This document shows, piece after piece, positions 9,668 through 17,667 of a stretch of DNA of 64,000 nt (positions are counted from its first letter, which is position 1; each line of letters opens with the position of its first letter). Made by a program: the position numbers and the translations under genes. The DNA lies in assembly GCF_900155595.1 (NCBI RefSeq), contig NZ_FTPB01000004.1:124001-188000 (forward strand). Reading direction: 5' to 3'. This DNA comes from Actinomyces mediterranea (GTDB lineage Bacteria > Actinomycetota > Actinomycetes > Actinomycetales > Actinomycetaceae). The notes under the pieces were generated by a model. The model was not told the DNA's origin and did no database searches. It saw only the letters and a program-made list of their open reading frames with translations.

Positions 9668-10642
9668 TCAGGCGAGTTGCCCGTGGATTCTGAAGGTCAT
9701 GGTGTGGGATTCTTCCGGTTCGAGCACGATGAGTCCAAGACCAGAGTTGAAGGCGTTCGGCGCGCAGGTCATCGGTTCGACTGCGACGCCCAAGCGATCG
9801 AGGCGCTCGGCTGAGAAGATCTGCAACCACGGCGCATCCGCCGACAGGTTGACACGGCTGTCCGACTGCGGATCGCGGATCGTCACCGTCCATTCGCCCT
9901 CGTCGATATCTGTGAAAGCGTGGTCGATGTGCTGGTCGCCGAGGATGCGGCCCTGCCGGTAGTCGTAGTCGAGCTCTTCGACGGGGCGCTTGGCGATCGG
10001 CGTCTGCCTCTCATCCGTCTCGAGGACGGATGCTGCGGGGACCGTCAGCTCGTAGGAGGCGTTCGGGGTTTCACCGAGAGTGAGATACGGGTGCGAGGCA
10101 ACACCATAGGGTGCGGATTCGGAGCCGATATTCTTCGAGGTGATCGTCACCGTTAGGCCACGGGTCTCACTGAGCGCGTAGGTTACCCAGGACTCGAGCG
10201 CCCATGGGTACCCGGGGCGGGGGGCGATGAAGGTGCCCAGAGTCGTGGAGTCCGCGTCGGAGTGAACGACGCTCCAATCCACCCAGCTCATGAAGCCGTG
10301 GATTGCGGAGCCCGTCCTCGGTTCGGTGATGTCGAGCAGGTACTCGGTGCCGTTAAAAACGTAACGGGCATCGGCGATGCGGTTCGGCCACGGAACGAGT
10401 GTGACCCCCTGACACGCCTTCGCGATCGTGTCAGCGTCGTGGCCGAGGATGATATCCGTGTCGTTCAGCTTCAACGATGCCAGGGCGGCTCCCACGGTGA
10501 CGACCCTCGCCTCGTAGCCCCCCGAGTTTAAAACGATTTCAGTACCGGATGCGCGTCGCTTGGCCAACGTTCCCCCTGGGTGCGTGAATGACGAATACTC
10601 TTCCAGTTTAGGGACTTCGGGGCGCTCGGGGCTTGCCGACAC
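9668..10642 (-). CDS. Aldose 1-epimerase family protein
   Basis: The 324-residue product has the galactose-mutarotase-like fold: an N-terminal beta region, LVPWPNRIADARY near residue 90, the IHGFMSWVDW histidine motif near residue 125, GVASHPYL near residue 185 with the second catalytic histidine, and EPMTCAPNAF near the C-terminus with the catalytic glutamate. It should interconvert anomers of a hexose or a hexose phosphate; the exact sugar is unknown. The start is a GTG and no good ribosome-binding site is visible. It is convergent with rsmE and divergent from pepC. Confidence 0.85.
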   Translation of the reverse strand: MSASPERPEVPKLEEYSSFTHPGGTLAKRRASGTEIVLNSGGYEARVVTVGAALASLKLNDTDIILGHDADTIAKACQGVTLVPWPNRIADARYVFNGTEYLLDITEPRTGSAIHGFMSWVDWSVVHSDADSTTLGTFIAPRPGYPWALESWVTYALSETRGLTVTITSKNIGSESAPYGVASHPYLTLGETPNASYELTVPAASVLETDERQTPIAKRPVEELDYDYRQGRILGDQHIDHAFTDIDEGEWTVTIRDPQSDSRVNLSADAPWLQIFSAERLDRLGVAVEPMTCAPNAFNSGLGLIVLEPEESHTMTFRIHGQLA

Positions 10643-10741
10643 GGGGCAGTGCAGATGAGATGCCCAATGAGTGCGAGTAGCATCGGGTCAGTGCCCGCGA
10701 TCCGGGCAATCCCTGAGCATTCGAAAGGACATTGCAACCAC

Positions 10742-12088
10742 ATGGCCGACTCGGTGATGAATCACGGCATCAGCGTCGAACAACTCGATTCCCTCCATGT
10801 CACTGCCCGCGATACTGCGGCCCTCATCGCGCGCAATGCGGTGACCGCCTCGGGAGTCGACGCCTCTGCCCTCGACCGGTCCAAGGTATGGGCGACGCCG
10901 ACCGTCGTCTCGGACCGCCTCGACACATGGAAGGCGACCTCGCAGAAGAAGTCCGGCCGGTGCTGGCTGTTCTCCTCGCTCAACCTGCTGCGCAATACGA
11001 CGCGCGAGAGGCTCGGCGTCAAAGACTTCGAGTTCTCGCAGAACTACGTGTTGTTCTGGGACAAACTCGAGCGTGCGAACTGGTTCCTCACCGACATGAT
11101 CGCCTGCGCCGATCAGCCCCTCGACTCGCGCCTCATCCAATTCCTCATGGCGGATGTTCTCGGCGACGGCGGCCAGTGGGATATGGCTGTCTCCCTCTAC
11201 ATGAAGTACGGCCTCGTCCCCAAGGAGGCGATGCCCGAGACTGAGGCGTCGTCGAATACGAGCCGTATGAACACCCAACTTCAGGTTCTGCTGCGCCGCA
11301 GCGCCCTCGAACTGCGGGACATGGTCACTCGGGGCGCCCCCGCTGATGAGATCGAAGCGGCCAAGCGCGTCGTCGTGGAGAAGGTGTGGCGCATCCTCAC
11401 CATCTGCCTCGGTGTTCCGCCGACCAGCTTCGACTGGCAGTGGCGCGACGACGACAATGAATTCCACCGCGATGGCGTCATGACTCCCCACGAGTTCTAC
11501 GAGCAGTACTGCGGTGTCGACCTCACCGATTACGTCTGCCTCGTCGACGATCCTCGCAGCGCACACCCCAAGGGGGAGGCACTGACCGTGGATCATCTCG
11601 GCAATGTGGTCGACGGCCGCGAAATCCGCTACATCAACACCGACATGGCGACGATTAAGCGCATTGCCTCGCAGACGATCCGCGATGGCGAACCCGTGTG
11701 GTTCGGAGCGGATGTGTCGCAGCAGATGGATCGCGACTCGGGCCTCCTCGTCGACACCCTGCACGACTACTCGTCGCTCTTCGGCGTGGACCTGTCGACG
11801 ACGAAGGAACAGCGCGTCACTACCGGCGAGTCTGCGATGAATCACGCGATGCTCTTCACCGGGGTCGATATTGCCGAGGACGGGTCGACCCGCCGGTGGA
11901 GAGTCGAGAATTCGTGGAGCGAAGAGCCCGGAGACAAGGGCTTCTTCACCATGGGCGACGAGTGGTTCACTCAGAATGTCTTCGAGGTCGTCGTGCATGC
12001 GTCGGTGCTGCCCGATGAGCTGCGCCCGGCGCTGACCTCCGAGCCCCGCCACCTGCCCGCGTGGGACCCCATGGGCACTCTCGCCTGA
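10742..12088 (+). CDS. pepC: Aminopeptidase C (C1B cysteine peptidase, bleomycin hydrolase family)
   Basis: This is a cytoplasmic cysteine aminopeptidase. The 448-residue protein has the catalytic block SGRCWLFSSLN with the nucleophilic Cys near residue 75, the histidine block GESAMNHAMLFTG near residue 370, and the asparagine block WRVENSWSE near residue 390, all in the family order. An in-frame ATG exists at 10649, but I prefer 10742, behind GAAAGGA at 10723-10729, although the spacing of 12 is a little long. A homologous fragment of the last 28 codons recurs at 13553-13640, so this gene probably once had a tandem paralogue. Confidence 0.94.
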   Translation: MADSVMNHGISVEQLDSLHVTARDTAALIARNAVTASGVDASALDRSKVWATPTVVSDRLDTWKATSQKKSGRCWLFSSLNLLRNTTRERLGVKDFEFSQNYVLFWDKLERANWFLTDMIACADQPLDSRLIQFLMADVLGDGGQWDMAVSLYMKYGLVPKEAMPETEASSNTSRMNTQLQVLLRRSALELRDMVTRGAPADEIEAAKRVVVEKVWRILTICLGVPPTSFDWQWRDDDNEFHRDGVMTPHEFYEQYCGVDLTDYVCLVDDPRSAHPKGEALTVDHLGNVVDGREIRYINTDMATIKRIASQTIRDGEPVWFGADVSQQMDRDSGLLVDTLHDYSSLFGVDLSTTKEQRVTTGESAMNHAMLFTGVDIAEDGSTRRWRVENSWSEEPGDKGFFTMGDEWFTQNVFEVVVHASVLPDELRPALTSEPRHLPAWDPMGTLA

Positions 12089-12141
12089 TCGGCTGAATCA
12101 TCGGCCGAGGGCGGGGCCGCGAGATCCCCATCATGGGAGGC

Positions 12142-12170
12142 GAGGACGACCCTCGTCCTCTACGGCTTTT
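12142..12170 (+). terminator. Hairpin terminator candidate after pepC
   Basis: GAGGACGA (12142-12149) pairs with TCGTCCTC (12153-12160) around a CCC loop, and a CTTTT run follows. It lies 54 bases past the pepC stop in a stretch (12089-12364) with no other supportable gene. Confidence 0.6.
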
Positions 12171-12364
12171 GCCAAGGGAGGAAGGGGGCGCCATCGGCTA
12201 CGCACGGATAGCGCCCGGAGCGGGCCGATGCGCACGGCGCGGCGCTGCCGGGAACCGTATACGGCGCTTCGAGGGCCCGGCTGAGCCGTTCGCGCCTCAT
12301 CGGTGCCCTCGACGTGTGGCGCAGCGGGCTCGCATCCTTACCGCCTGAGCCCCGTCCGCTCCGA

Positions 12365-13477
12365 TCAGTGGGGTAATGAGCGGATCGCCTCGATGAACGC
12401 CGTCGGCTGTTCGACGTGGATGTCGTGTCCGGAGTTGATGACCGTGCGAGTCGCGTGGGGAAGAAGCCTCATCACTCGATCGGAATCCTCATCCGTGTTC
12501 GCGGCGAAGAGGGTGCCGTCCTTGCCGTAGTGCGTTTTGGCCTTGAGGTAGACGCTCGGCGCCTGGATCGAGGCCAGCAGCTCATTCTGGTCGATCCCGG
12601 ACATCCACGATCCCTCGTAGAAGGCTTCGCCGAATGCGAGATCGTAGGAGTCGATATGGTAGAGGGCCGCGATCAAGGAGGGCGGGACCCAATCGAGTTT
12701 GAGCGGCTCACCCGGGTGCGTCCGACGGCGCTCCTTCGTCCACTCGACGAGTCGGGACTGTAGGCCTGTGCCGAACAGGGATGTCAGGTAGGAATGGCCC
12801 ATGTAGTACGCGGGGTAGTCCGTCTCCGCATTCTGTGCGCGGAAGTCGTGGATGACGTGGAATGCGTCCTTCCACACGAAGGTTCCCGCGCCTTCACGCA
12901 TCTCCTCGGGCGTGACGGAGAAGAAAGGCGGGTCCTCGAGGACGACACCGGTAACGAGATCCGGGGCTCCGGCGGCGACGAGGGCCGCGAGGATCCCGCC
13001 CGAGGAATGACCCGAGACGAGGAGTGGTTCATCGATGACACTGCGGGTGAACCACAGGAGGTCATCGCCGATCCTGCGGCCCGTGTACAGCGTCGGATCG
13101 TGTGTGGAGTCGCCGTGCCCGTAGTAGTCGACGGCGAATACGCGGTGGTCTGCAGCGAGCTTGGGCAGGACCGCATAGTAGTCCTCCCAGGCCACCTGTT
13201 GGCCGTGCAGAAGCAGGAGAGCCGGACCGTTGTCTGGCCCCTCGGCGTAGTTGAGGATCGTGCCTTCGGGCGTTCTCGCCTGCTTCTCGACGAAGCCCGC
13301 GTCGCGGACCGCGTCCATGCGCCCGTCGTCGAAGTGGAGATTGTGATGTCGATAAATGCTCAGGCCAGCGCCTGCGACAATGACGAGGACGACGAGGATC
13401 GCGCCGCCAATGCGCAGGGAGCGTCGGCCTCGGCGAGGAGGAGTCTGGGCCCGTCCACTGCTTGTTCCGATTCGCAC
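12365..13477 (-). CDS. Membrane-anchored alpha/beta hydrolase
   Basis: The 370-residue protein begins with an Arg-rich cytoplasmic segment and one hydrophobic helix (about residues 24-44), predicting an N-terminal anchor with the enzyme outside. The alpha/beta-hydrolase core is clear: the oxyanion-hole region LLLLHGQQVAW, DYYGHGDS, nucleophile elbow GHSSGG near residue 160, and NSGHDIH with the catalytic histidine near the C-terminus. The substrate is unknown. The GTG start has GGAGG 8 bases upstream. It lies between pepC and a pepC relic, so this gene may have entered or survived a rearrangement there. Confidence 0.85.
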   Translation of the reverse strand: MRIGTSSGRAQTPPRRGRRSLRIGGAILVVLVIVAGAGLSIYRHHNLHFDDGRMDAVRDAGFVEKQARTPEGTILNYAEGPDNGPALLLLHGQQVAWEDYYAVLPKLAADHRVFAVDYYGHGDSTHDPTLYTGRRIGDDLLWFTRSVIDEPLLVSGHSSGGILAALVAAGAPDLVTGVVLEDPPFFSVTPEEMREGAGTFVWKDAFHVIHDFRAQNAETDYPAYYMGHSYLTSLFGTGLQSRLVEWTKERRRTHPGEPLKLDWVPPSLIAALYHIDSYDLAFGEAFYEGSWMSGIDQNELLASIQAPSVYLKAKTHYGKDGTLFAANTDEDSDRVMRLLPHATRTVINSGHDIHVEQPTAFIEAIRSLPH

Positions 13478-13552
13478 TGCCCTATCCTCCGATCCGTCCT
13501 ATCCGATCCGTTGACGCCTTGAGAATATGCGAAGCATATCGCAGTCAGAGGC

Positions 13553-13640
13553 GCGTCGACACTGCCCGACGAGTTGCGTCCGGCGCTCTCCTCCGAGCCC
13601 TGTCGCCTGCCCGCATGGGATCCATGGAGACCCTCCCTGA
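13553..13640 (+). pseudogene. Relic of the 3' end of a second pepC gene
   Basis: Translation gives AST then LPDELRPALSSEPCRLPAWDP, which parallels ASV then LPDELRPALTSEPRHLPAWDP at the C-terminus of the intact pepC (about 12000-12088). The nucleotide similarity is high, with third-position differences. After the DP codons one base is lost, and a shifted METLP then stop can still be read. No upstream pepC sequence remains. It is best explained as the tail of a tandem duplicate that has been deleted. Confidence 0.8.
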
Positions 13641-13659
13641 GGCCCGCACGGGGCCCGGC

Positions 13660-14511
13660 TCAATCGGGCCGGAGTCCCGCGCTGCGGGCATCGACAGGCG
13701 GGGCGGCGCTTGTCGACGCCGGTCCCCTGCTCTTGATGAAGGTCGAGGCGAGCTGCTCAGAGCCCCGTGCAAGGATCGAGACGTCGGCTCCGACGAGGAT
13801 GAAGTCAATGCCCTCATCACGATAAGCATTCGCCAAGACGGGATCGAAAGCGTTTATTCCAATAGGTGTTCCGGCGCGTCTGGCGGCCTCGATCGCACGT
13901 TTCACGTGTGCGACGACTGCTGGATGCCCTTGCCGACCGATGAGGCCCAAAGAGGCGGCAAGATCCGAGGGGCCGATGAAGACGCCGTCGACACCGGGCG
14001 TTGAAGCGATCTCGAATGCGTTTTCAACGGCTGCGGCTGTTTCGATCTGGCAGATGAGGTTCACGTGTTCGTCATTGGAACGCGTGAGATAGCCGTCGAC
14101 ACGGTTCCAACGCCCGGCGCGTGCGAGGGCGGAGCCGACACCGCGTATGCCCTCGGGCGGATAACGGGTCGCTGAGACGGCCTGTTCGGCCTCCCGGCGC
14201 GAATTGATCATGGGAACGAGAAGATTCTGTGCGCCCAGATCGAGATTCTGCTTGATGAGAATCGGATCGTTCCACGGGACACGGACCACCGGGGTGACCG
14301 GATAGGCGGCGATTGCTTGGAGTTGACGCTGAACCGACTCGAGGGATTGCGGCGCATGCTCGGAGTCGATGAGGAGCCAGTCGAGTCCGGAGCCTGCGCA
14401 GATCTCGGCGACTACAGGGGCGCCGGAGCATACCCACATGCCGACGAGAGGGTGCGCTCGTTGTGCGAGAAGAGTGCCGAATGTCTTCGGAAGAGTCAGG
14501 CGAATCGGCAT
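13660..14511 (-). CDS. HpcH/HpaI-type aldolase (4-hydroxy-2-oxoheptanedioate aldolase family)
   Basis: The 283-residue protein is a class II pyruvate aldolase of the HpaI fold. Visible residues that match HpaI are the DSEHAP loop with the catalytic His near residue 50, RVPW with the pyruvate-binding Arg, [12 protein letters not shown] with a metal Glu, and [14 protein letters not shown] with a metal Asp. The C-terminal 20 residues or so run past the normal family end into the pepC relic. The ATG overlaps the last codons of the upstream hydratase remnant, an hpaH-hpaI-like order. The aldolase itself looks intact although its partner is broken. Confidence 0.85.
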   Translation of the reverse strand: MPIRLTLPKTFGTLLAQRAHPLVGMWVCSGAPVVAEICAGSGLDWLLIDSEHAPQSLESVQRQLQAIAAYPVTPVVRVPWNDPILIKQNLDLGAQNLLVPMINSRREAEQAVSATRYPPEGIRGVGSALARAGRWNRVDGYLTRSNDEHVNLICQIETAAAVENAFEIASTPGVDGVFIGPSDLAASLGLIGRQGHPAVVAHVKRAIEAARRAGTPIGINAFDPVLANAYRDEGIDFILVGADVSILARGSEQLASTFIKSRGPASTSAAPPVDARSAGLRPD

Positions 14512-14962
14512 GAAATCGTTCCCAGTTCCCCATAGTCGCAGATGACGCAGTCGCCCCGCTCCACCCGCATGGGACGGGTGAAGGAACCGGCAAGGATGAT
14601 CTCGCCCGCACCGAGCCGCGCCCCTCCAGCTCGATGTGGGAGTTGAGGACCTCCAGGGCGGGCGTGACGTATTCGGTGGAGCGAAGGACATCGAAGAGTG
14701 TGCACCCCGGTCCTTTGAAAGGGGCATTGAGGACGAAGGCCAGTTCGACTTCGATGCGGACATTGATGAAGCGATCGAAGTCGATGGTGGAGCCGCTGTG
14801 GTAGACGGTGTCGTCGAACATCACACCGTAGTCGGGTTCAGTGATACCCGTAGCGGCCCGCATCGCCCTGGATGTCAGGCCGATCTTGCGTCCGATGAGG
14901 CGCCGCCCCCTCGATGCCTGTTGGTCGCGCGCGATCGAATCCATATCAGTCTGGTTGAGCAT
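14496..14962 (-). pseudogene. Decayed 2-oxo-hepta-3-ene-1,7-dioate hydratase-like gene (FAH/HpaH family)
   Basis: The 5' part encodes [34 protein letters not shown] and [17 protein letters not shown], typical of the FAH-family hydratases HpaH/MhpD. After [10 protein letters not shown] near 14640 the frame is lost. The family's C-terminal block resumes in another frame as [12 protein letters not shown] through [14 protein letters not shown], ending at 14496. About 100 residues of the middle are missing, and the N-terminus is also about 40 residues short. The IS remnant lies 15 bases upstream of the surviving ATG, so an insertion probably removed the 5' end. Confidence 0.85.
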
Positions 14963-14976
14963 GATTTCATGCTGAG

Positions 14977-14996
14977 CTCTGGTGGTGGTTGCAATG
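14977..14996 (+). repeat. Left terminal inverted repeat of the IS30-family remnant
   Basis: CTCTGGTGGTGGTTGCAATG matches the reverse complement of 15665-15684 at about 15 of 20 positions. It lies just upstream of the truncated transposase frame. The exact outer end is uncertain by a few bases. Confidence 0.7.
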
Positions 14997-15664
14997 GAGT
15001 CTTTGTGAAGGGGGTTCGTTGTGGCTGGTTTTGATTCGTCCAAGCCAAAGGCACCGCTGCGCAAGGAGATCGCATCCCTCATGCGTCAGGGACGCACTCG
15101 CAGACGTCCAGTTATGTACAGTCGTCAGGTGCGGCCGCGCTTCAAGGACCCCATGGTGATGATCAGCGAACGATCCGCCAGCGTGGAGGATCAGGCGATA
15201 CCAGGGCACTGGGAAGGTGACTTGATTATCGGAGTCAAAGGCCAGTCTGCCGTCGGCACACTTGTGGAGCGCTCCACCCGCTACATGGTGCTGCTCCACC
15301 TGCCTAACGGACACACCGCCACCGATGTTCATGACGCCATCATCAACAAGCTTGCAGGTTTGCCCCACTCCTTGTGCCTGTTGCTGACCTGGGACCAGGG
15401 AAGTGAGTTGGCTCAGCATCGCACGATCGCCTCGGAACTAGGACTCGATATATTTTTGTGATCCGTACTCGCCCTGGCAGCGAGGCACGAACGAGAACAT
15501 GAACGGGCTGCTGCGCTAATATATGCCCAAAGGCACCGACCTGTCACCCCTGACGGAAGCAGACCTCGACACCATCGCAAACCAACTCAACGACCAGCCC
15601 CGCAAAACGCTACACTGAGACACACCCAAGCAGTGCCTCAAACTGCTGCTCAGGGCATAAAACA

Positions 15665-15684
15665 TGTTACAACCACCCCTAGAA
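15665..15684 (-). repeat. Right terminal inverted repeat of the IS30-family remnant
   Basis: TGTTACAACCACCCCTAGAA is the inverted partner of 14977-14996. It follows the last recognisable transposase codons (RKTLH then stop) by about 45 bases. Confidence 0.7.
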
Positions 15685-15698
15685 CCCACCCGTACGAC

Positions 15699-15734
15699 GA
15701 GGGGGTGGGGGCGCGCTGTCGCCCCCACCCCCTC
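15699..15734 (-). terminator. Strong hairpin terminator of the flavoprotein transcript
   Basis: Arms 15699-15713 and 15720-15734 form a perfect 15-bp stem with a CGCTGT loop. It lies 8 bases beyond the stop of the 60-residue gene on the minus strand and separates that transcript from the IS remnant. Confidence 0.8.
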
Positions 15735-15742
15735 TCGCAGGC

Positions 15743-15925
15743 CTATTTGGCGAGCCTCTCGCGCAGGACGATGTCCATGATCCGCAGGTTCATGACGATG
15801 AACTTGCCGAACTGGAGCAGCTTGAACCTGCGGTGGCGGAGTGTCGCAGGCGTGGGCAGGGGGGCGCGGGCGATGCGCTCCTGCTGGGTGGGGTCGAGTT
15901 CCTCGATGGAGATTGAGCGGGGCAT
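15743..15925 (-). CDS. Small basic protein paired with the flavoprotein, unknown
   Basis: The product has 60 residues, with an acidic start (SISIEELDPTQQER) and a basic, hydrophobic second half (RHRRFKLLQFGKFIVMNLRIMDIVLR) that could form an amphipathic membrane-associating helix. I do not recognise a family. AGGAGG lies 4 bases before the ATG at 15925; an in-frame ATG at 15940 lacks such a site. It begins 33 bases after the flavoprotein stop and is followed by a strong terminator, so it is clearly the last gene of that transcript. A role as accessory subunit or membrane tether is inference from context only. Confidence 0.72.
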   Translation of the reverse strand: MPRSISIEELDPTQQERIARAPLPTPATLRHRRFKLLQFGKFIVMNLRIMDIVLRERLAK

Positions 15926-15958
15926 TGTTCCTCCTGACATGTTGACGACCGGGTCGGG

Positions 15959-17416
15959 TCACTCGGGGATGAGCGTCCAGCCGATGCGGCCTTTCGCTTT
16001 GTGGATGAACAGGTAATGGAGCATGAACTTTATCCAGTGCCCGAACAGGCCGATCTCTCCGCGAGTGTGATACGGGTGACGACCGGTCAACGGGTATTTC
16101 TTCTCGTCGGGGACGACCGGGTACATGATCATCGCCGCGGCAGAGCCCCGCATGAGGCTCGCGCCGGTCGACGCGACGCAGGAGGCGCCCATGGCGGCCA
16201 TCGATGCGCGGCGCGCTGGACGGTTCCTGCCCGTAATGCGATCGACGATCGTCTCGGCGACGGTTCGGCCGATGGTGCCCGAGGGCTGTCCGGTGCGCGG
16301 CGGCGCCGGTGCGATCGGAGTGCCGTTCGGGCTCTTACGCGGTTTTGAAATCGGATGCGGCGGGGCGAAGGCGATCCCCGCGGCGAAGATGTTGTCGTAT
16401 GTGGGGTTCTGGTAGGTGAGCGGCCAGTCCTGTGCGCTCCAGTCCTCGTAGTCGGCGACACCGTAGTTCGCATCCACCTTCATGAATCCGCTGGGTGCGA
16501 AGAGGACGGAGGTGATGTCCGAGCCGTCTTTCGCATAGGCTCTCATCTCCACGCCGGAGAATGGGGGCAAGAGCATGGCGAAGTCGAAGTCGAGCTGATG
16601 CTCGTGGCCGTCGAGCGTCTCATAGGTGAGCACGCCCTCGTCGACGCGCTTGACTGCTGCGCCGGAGATCGCCTTGACGCCGCGTTCGCGGAACAGGGAC
16701 TCGGTCCACAGCTGGGACGTCGTCATGAAGCCGTTCTGTTTGAACCGCATGCCGCCGACGCCGAAATCGCCGAGTTCGAACTCGTTCGTCACATAGACGA
16801 CCTCGCACTTGTCGCGCACACCCGCCTCGCGCAGTTCGAACTCCACGTTGAAGGCGTATTCGAAGGCGGCTCCCTGACAGGTGCAGGTGCCATGGCCGGT
16901 TCCGATGACGAGGCGCTGCTCCTTCCCCGATCGGGCGGCTTCAATGATCCTGGCGAGCTCCTTGGACGTCTGGTCGGCGTGGGCGGCGGTGCACACCGAC
17001 AGGGAGTTCCCGCCGTCGGGGCCCAGGCCCGGCGTTGCGTCGAAATTGAGCTTCGGCCCGGTCGCATTGATGAGATAGTCGTAGCCGATGCGCTCGGTCT
17101 GCCCGGCGCGCTCGGGGGAGGTGTACTCCATTTCGACTAGGGGCGTCGGGTCGTCTGCGGTTCCCTCGGGGTAGAGGGCGACAGCCTTCGCCTGGTGGTA
17201 GAGGATCCCCTTCTTCTTATAGAGGGGGGCGAGTGGGAAGAGAACCCGGCTCTTGTCCATACGCCCGGTGCCGACCCAGATATTGGACGGGATCCAGTTC
17301 CACTGGGAATTCGGGGTGATGACGATCACGTCGTGTTGGGAGTTGAGCATTCGGCGCAGATGCATCGCCGCCGTATGTCCGGCGACTCCGGCGCCGAGAA
17401 CAACCACTCGTGCCAT
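15959..17416 (-). CDS. FAD-dependent pyridine nucleotide-disulfide oxidoreductase, sulfide:quinone reductase-like
   Basis: The 485-residue flavoprotein starts with the FAD-binding LGAGVAGHTAAMHL dinucleotide fold. It has the SQR-like DYLINATGPKLNFD segment and a CTCQGAAFEY motif near residue 178 with two cysteines, then a second Rossmann region. The C-terminal 100 residues are rich in Met, Ala and aromatics, ending IGWTLIPE, and could associate with the membrane. The family transfers electrons from sulfide or NADH to quinone, but which substrate is used here cannot be read from sequence. It is followed by a 60-residue gene and preceded by a DosR-like box. Confidence 0.82.
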   Translation of the reverse strand: MARVVVLGAGVAGHTAAMHLRRMLNSQHDVIVITPNSQWNWIPSNIWVGTGRMDKSRVLFPLAPLYKKKGILYHQAKAVALYPEGTADDPTPLVEMEYTSPERAGQTERIGYDYLINATGPKLNFDATPGLGPDGGNSLSVCTAAHADQTSKELARIIEAARSGKEQRLVIGTGHGTCTCQGAAFEYAFNVEFELREAGVRDKCEVVYVTNEFELGDFGVGGMRFKQNGFMTTSQLWTESLFRERGVKAISGAAVKRVDEGVLTYETLDGHEHQLDFDFAMLLPPFSGVEMRAYAKDGSDITSVLFAPSGFMKVDANYGVADYEDWSAQDWPLTYQNPTYDNIFAAGIAFAPPHPISKPRKSPNGTPIAPAPPRTGQPSGTIGRTVAETIVDRITGRNRPARRASMAAMGASCVASTGASLMRGSAAAMIMYPVVPDEKKYPLTGRHPYHTRGEIGLFGHWIKFMLHYLFIHKAKGRIGWTLIPE

Positions 17417-17484
17417 GGGATGTGTACCTCGGTTCGCATTGGTGGATCACTGACTGCATTGTCGGTGTGAGGATACTGTACAAC

Positions 17485-17499
17485 AGACTAAAGTCCTAT
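17485..17499 (-). promoter_or_regulatory. DosR-like box upstream of the flavoprotein gene
   Basis: On the minus strand the sequence reads ATAGGACTTTAGTCT. The GGAC-TTTA-GTC(T) core closely resembles the DosR/DevR consensus GGGACTWWAGTCCC. It lies about 70 bases before the flavoprotein start. ATAGGACTTTAG recurs exactly upstream of pflB. Confidence 0.55.
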
Positions 17500-17667
17500 G
17501 AGAACCCCGGTGAGGCACTCAACACGTCAATGAGTGATCGGCCAATGAGGGGGAGCGGATGTCCGTGGATCGAGTCGCGTAGAAGAGGGCCGCCGCACCC
17601 GCGCTGTCATTAAACGCGCCCTTGAATCGTGAGAGCGCGGGGCGCAGGAGCGGCGCGCATACCGGTA

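Larger units (their letters stand above)
14977..15684 (+). mobile_element. Degenerate IS30-family insertion sequence
   Basis: The frame from 15021 encodes the IS30 transposase core: ERSASVEDQAIPGHWEGDLI with the first catalytic Asp, SAVGTLVERSTRYMVLLHLP, and LLTWDQGSELAQH with the second. A 2-base loss near 15450 gives a stop at 15459-15461. The correct frame resumes as YFCDPYSPWQRGTNENMNG with the catalytic Glu, then meets TAA at 15517 and TGA at 15616. The N-terminal helix-turn-helix is absent. At about 0.7 kb it is well short of a typical 1.1-1.2 kb IS30 element. It cannot encode a working transposase. Confidence 0.88.

Noticed and set aside
12133-12348. A 71-codon frame between pepC and the alpha/beta hydrolase
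   Set aside because: Composition is random Arg/Ala/Gly, it overlaps the terminator hairpin, and there is no start signal.
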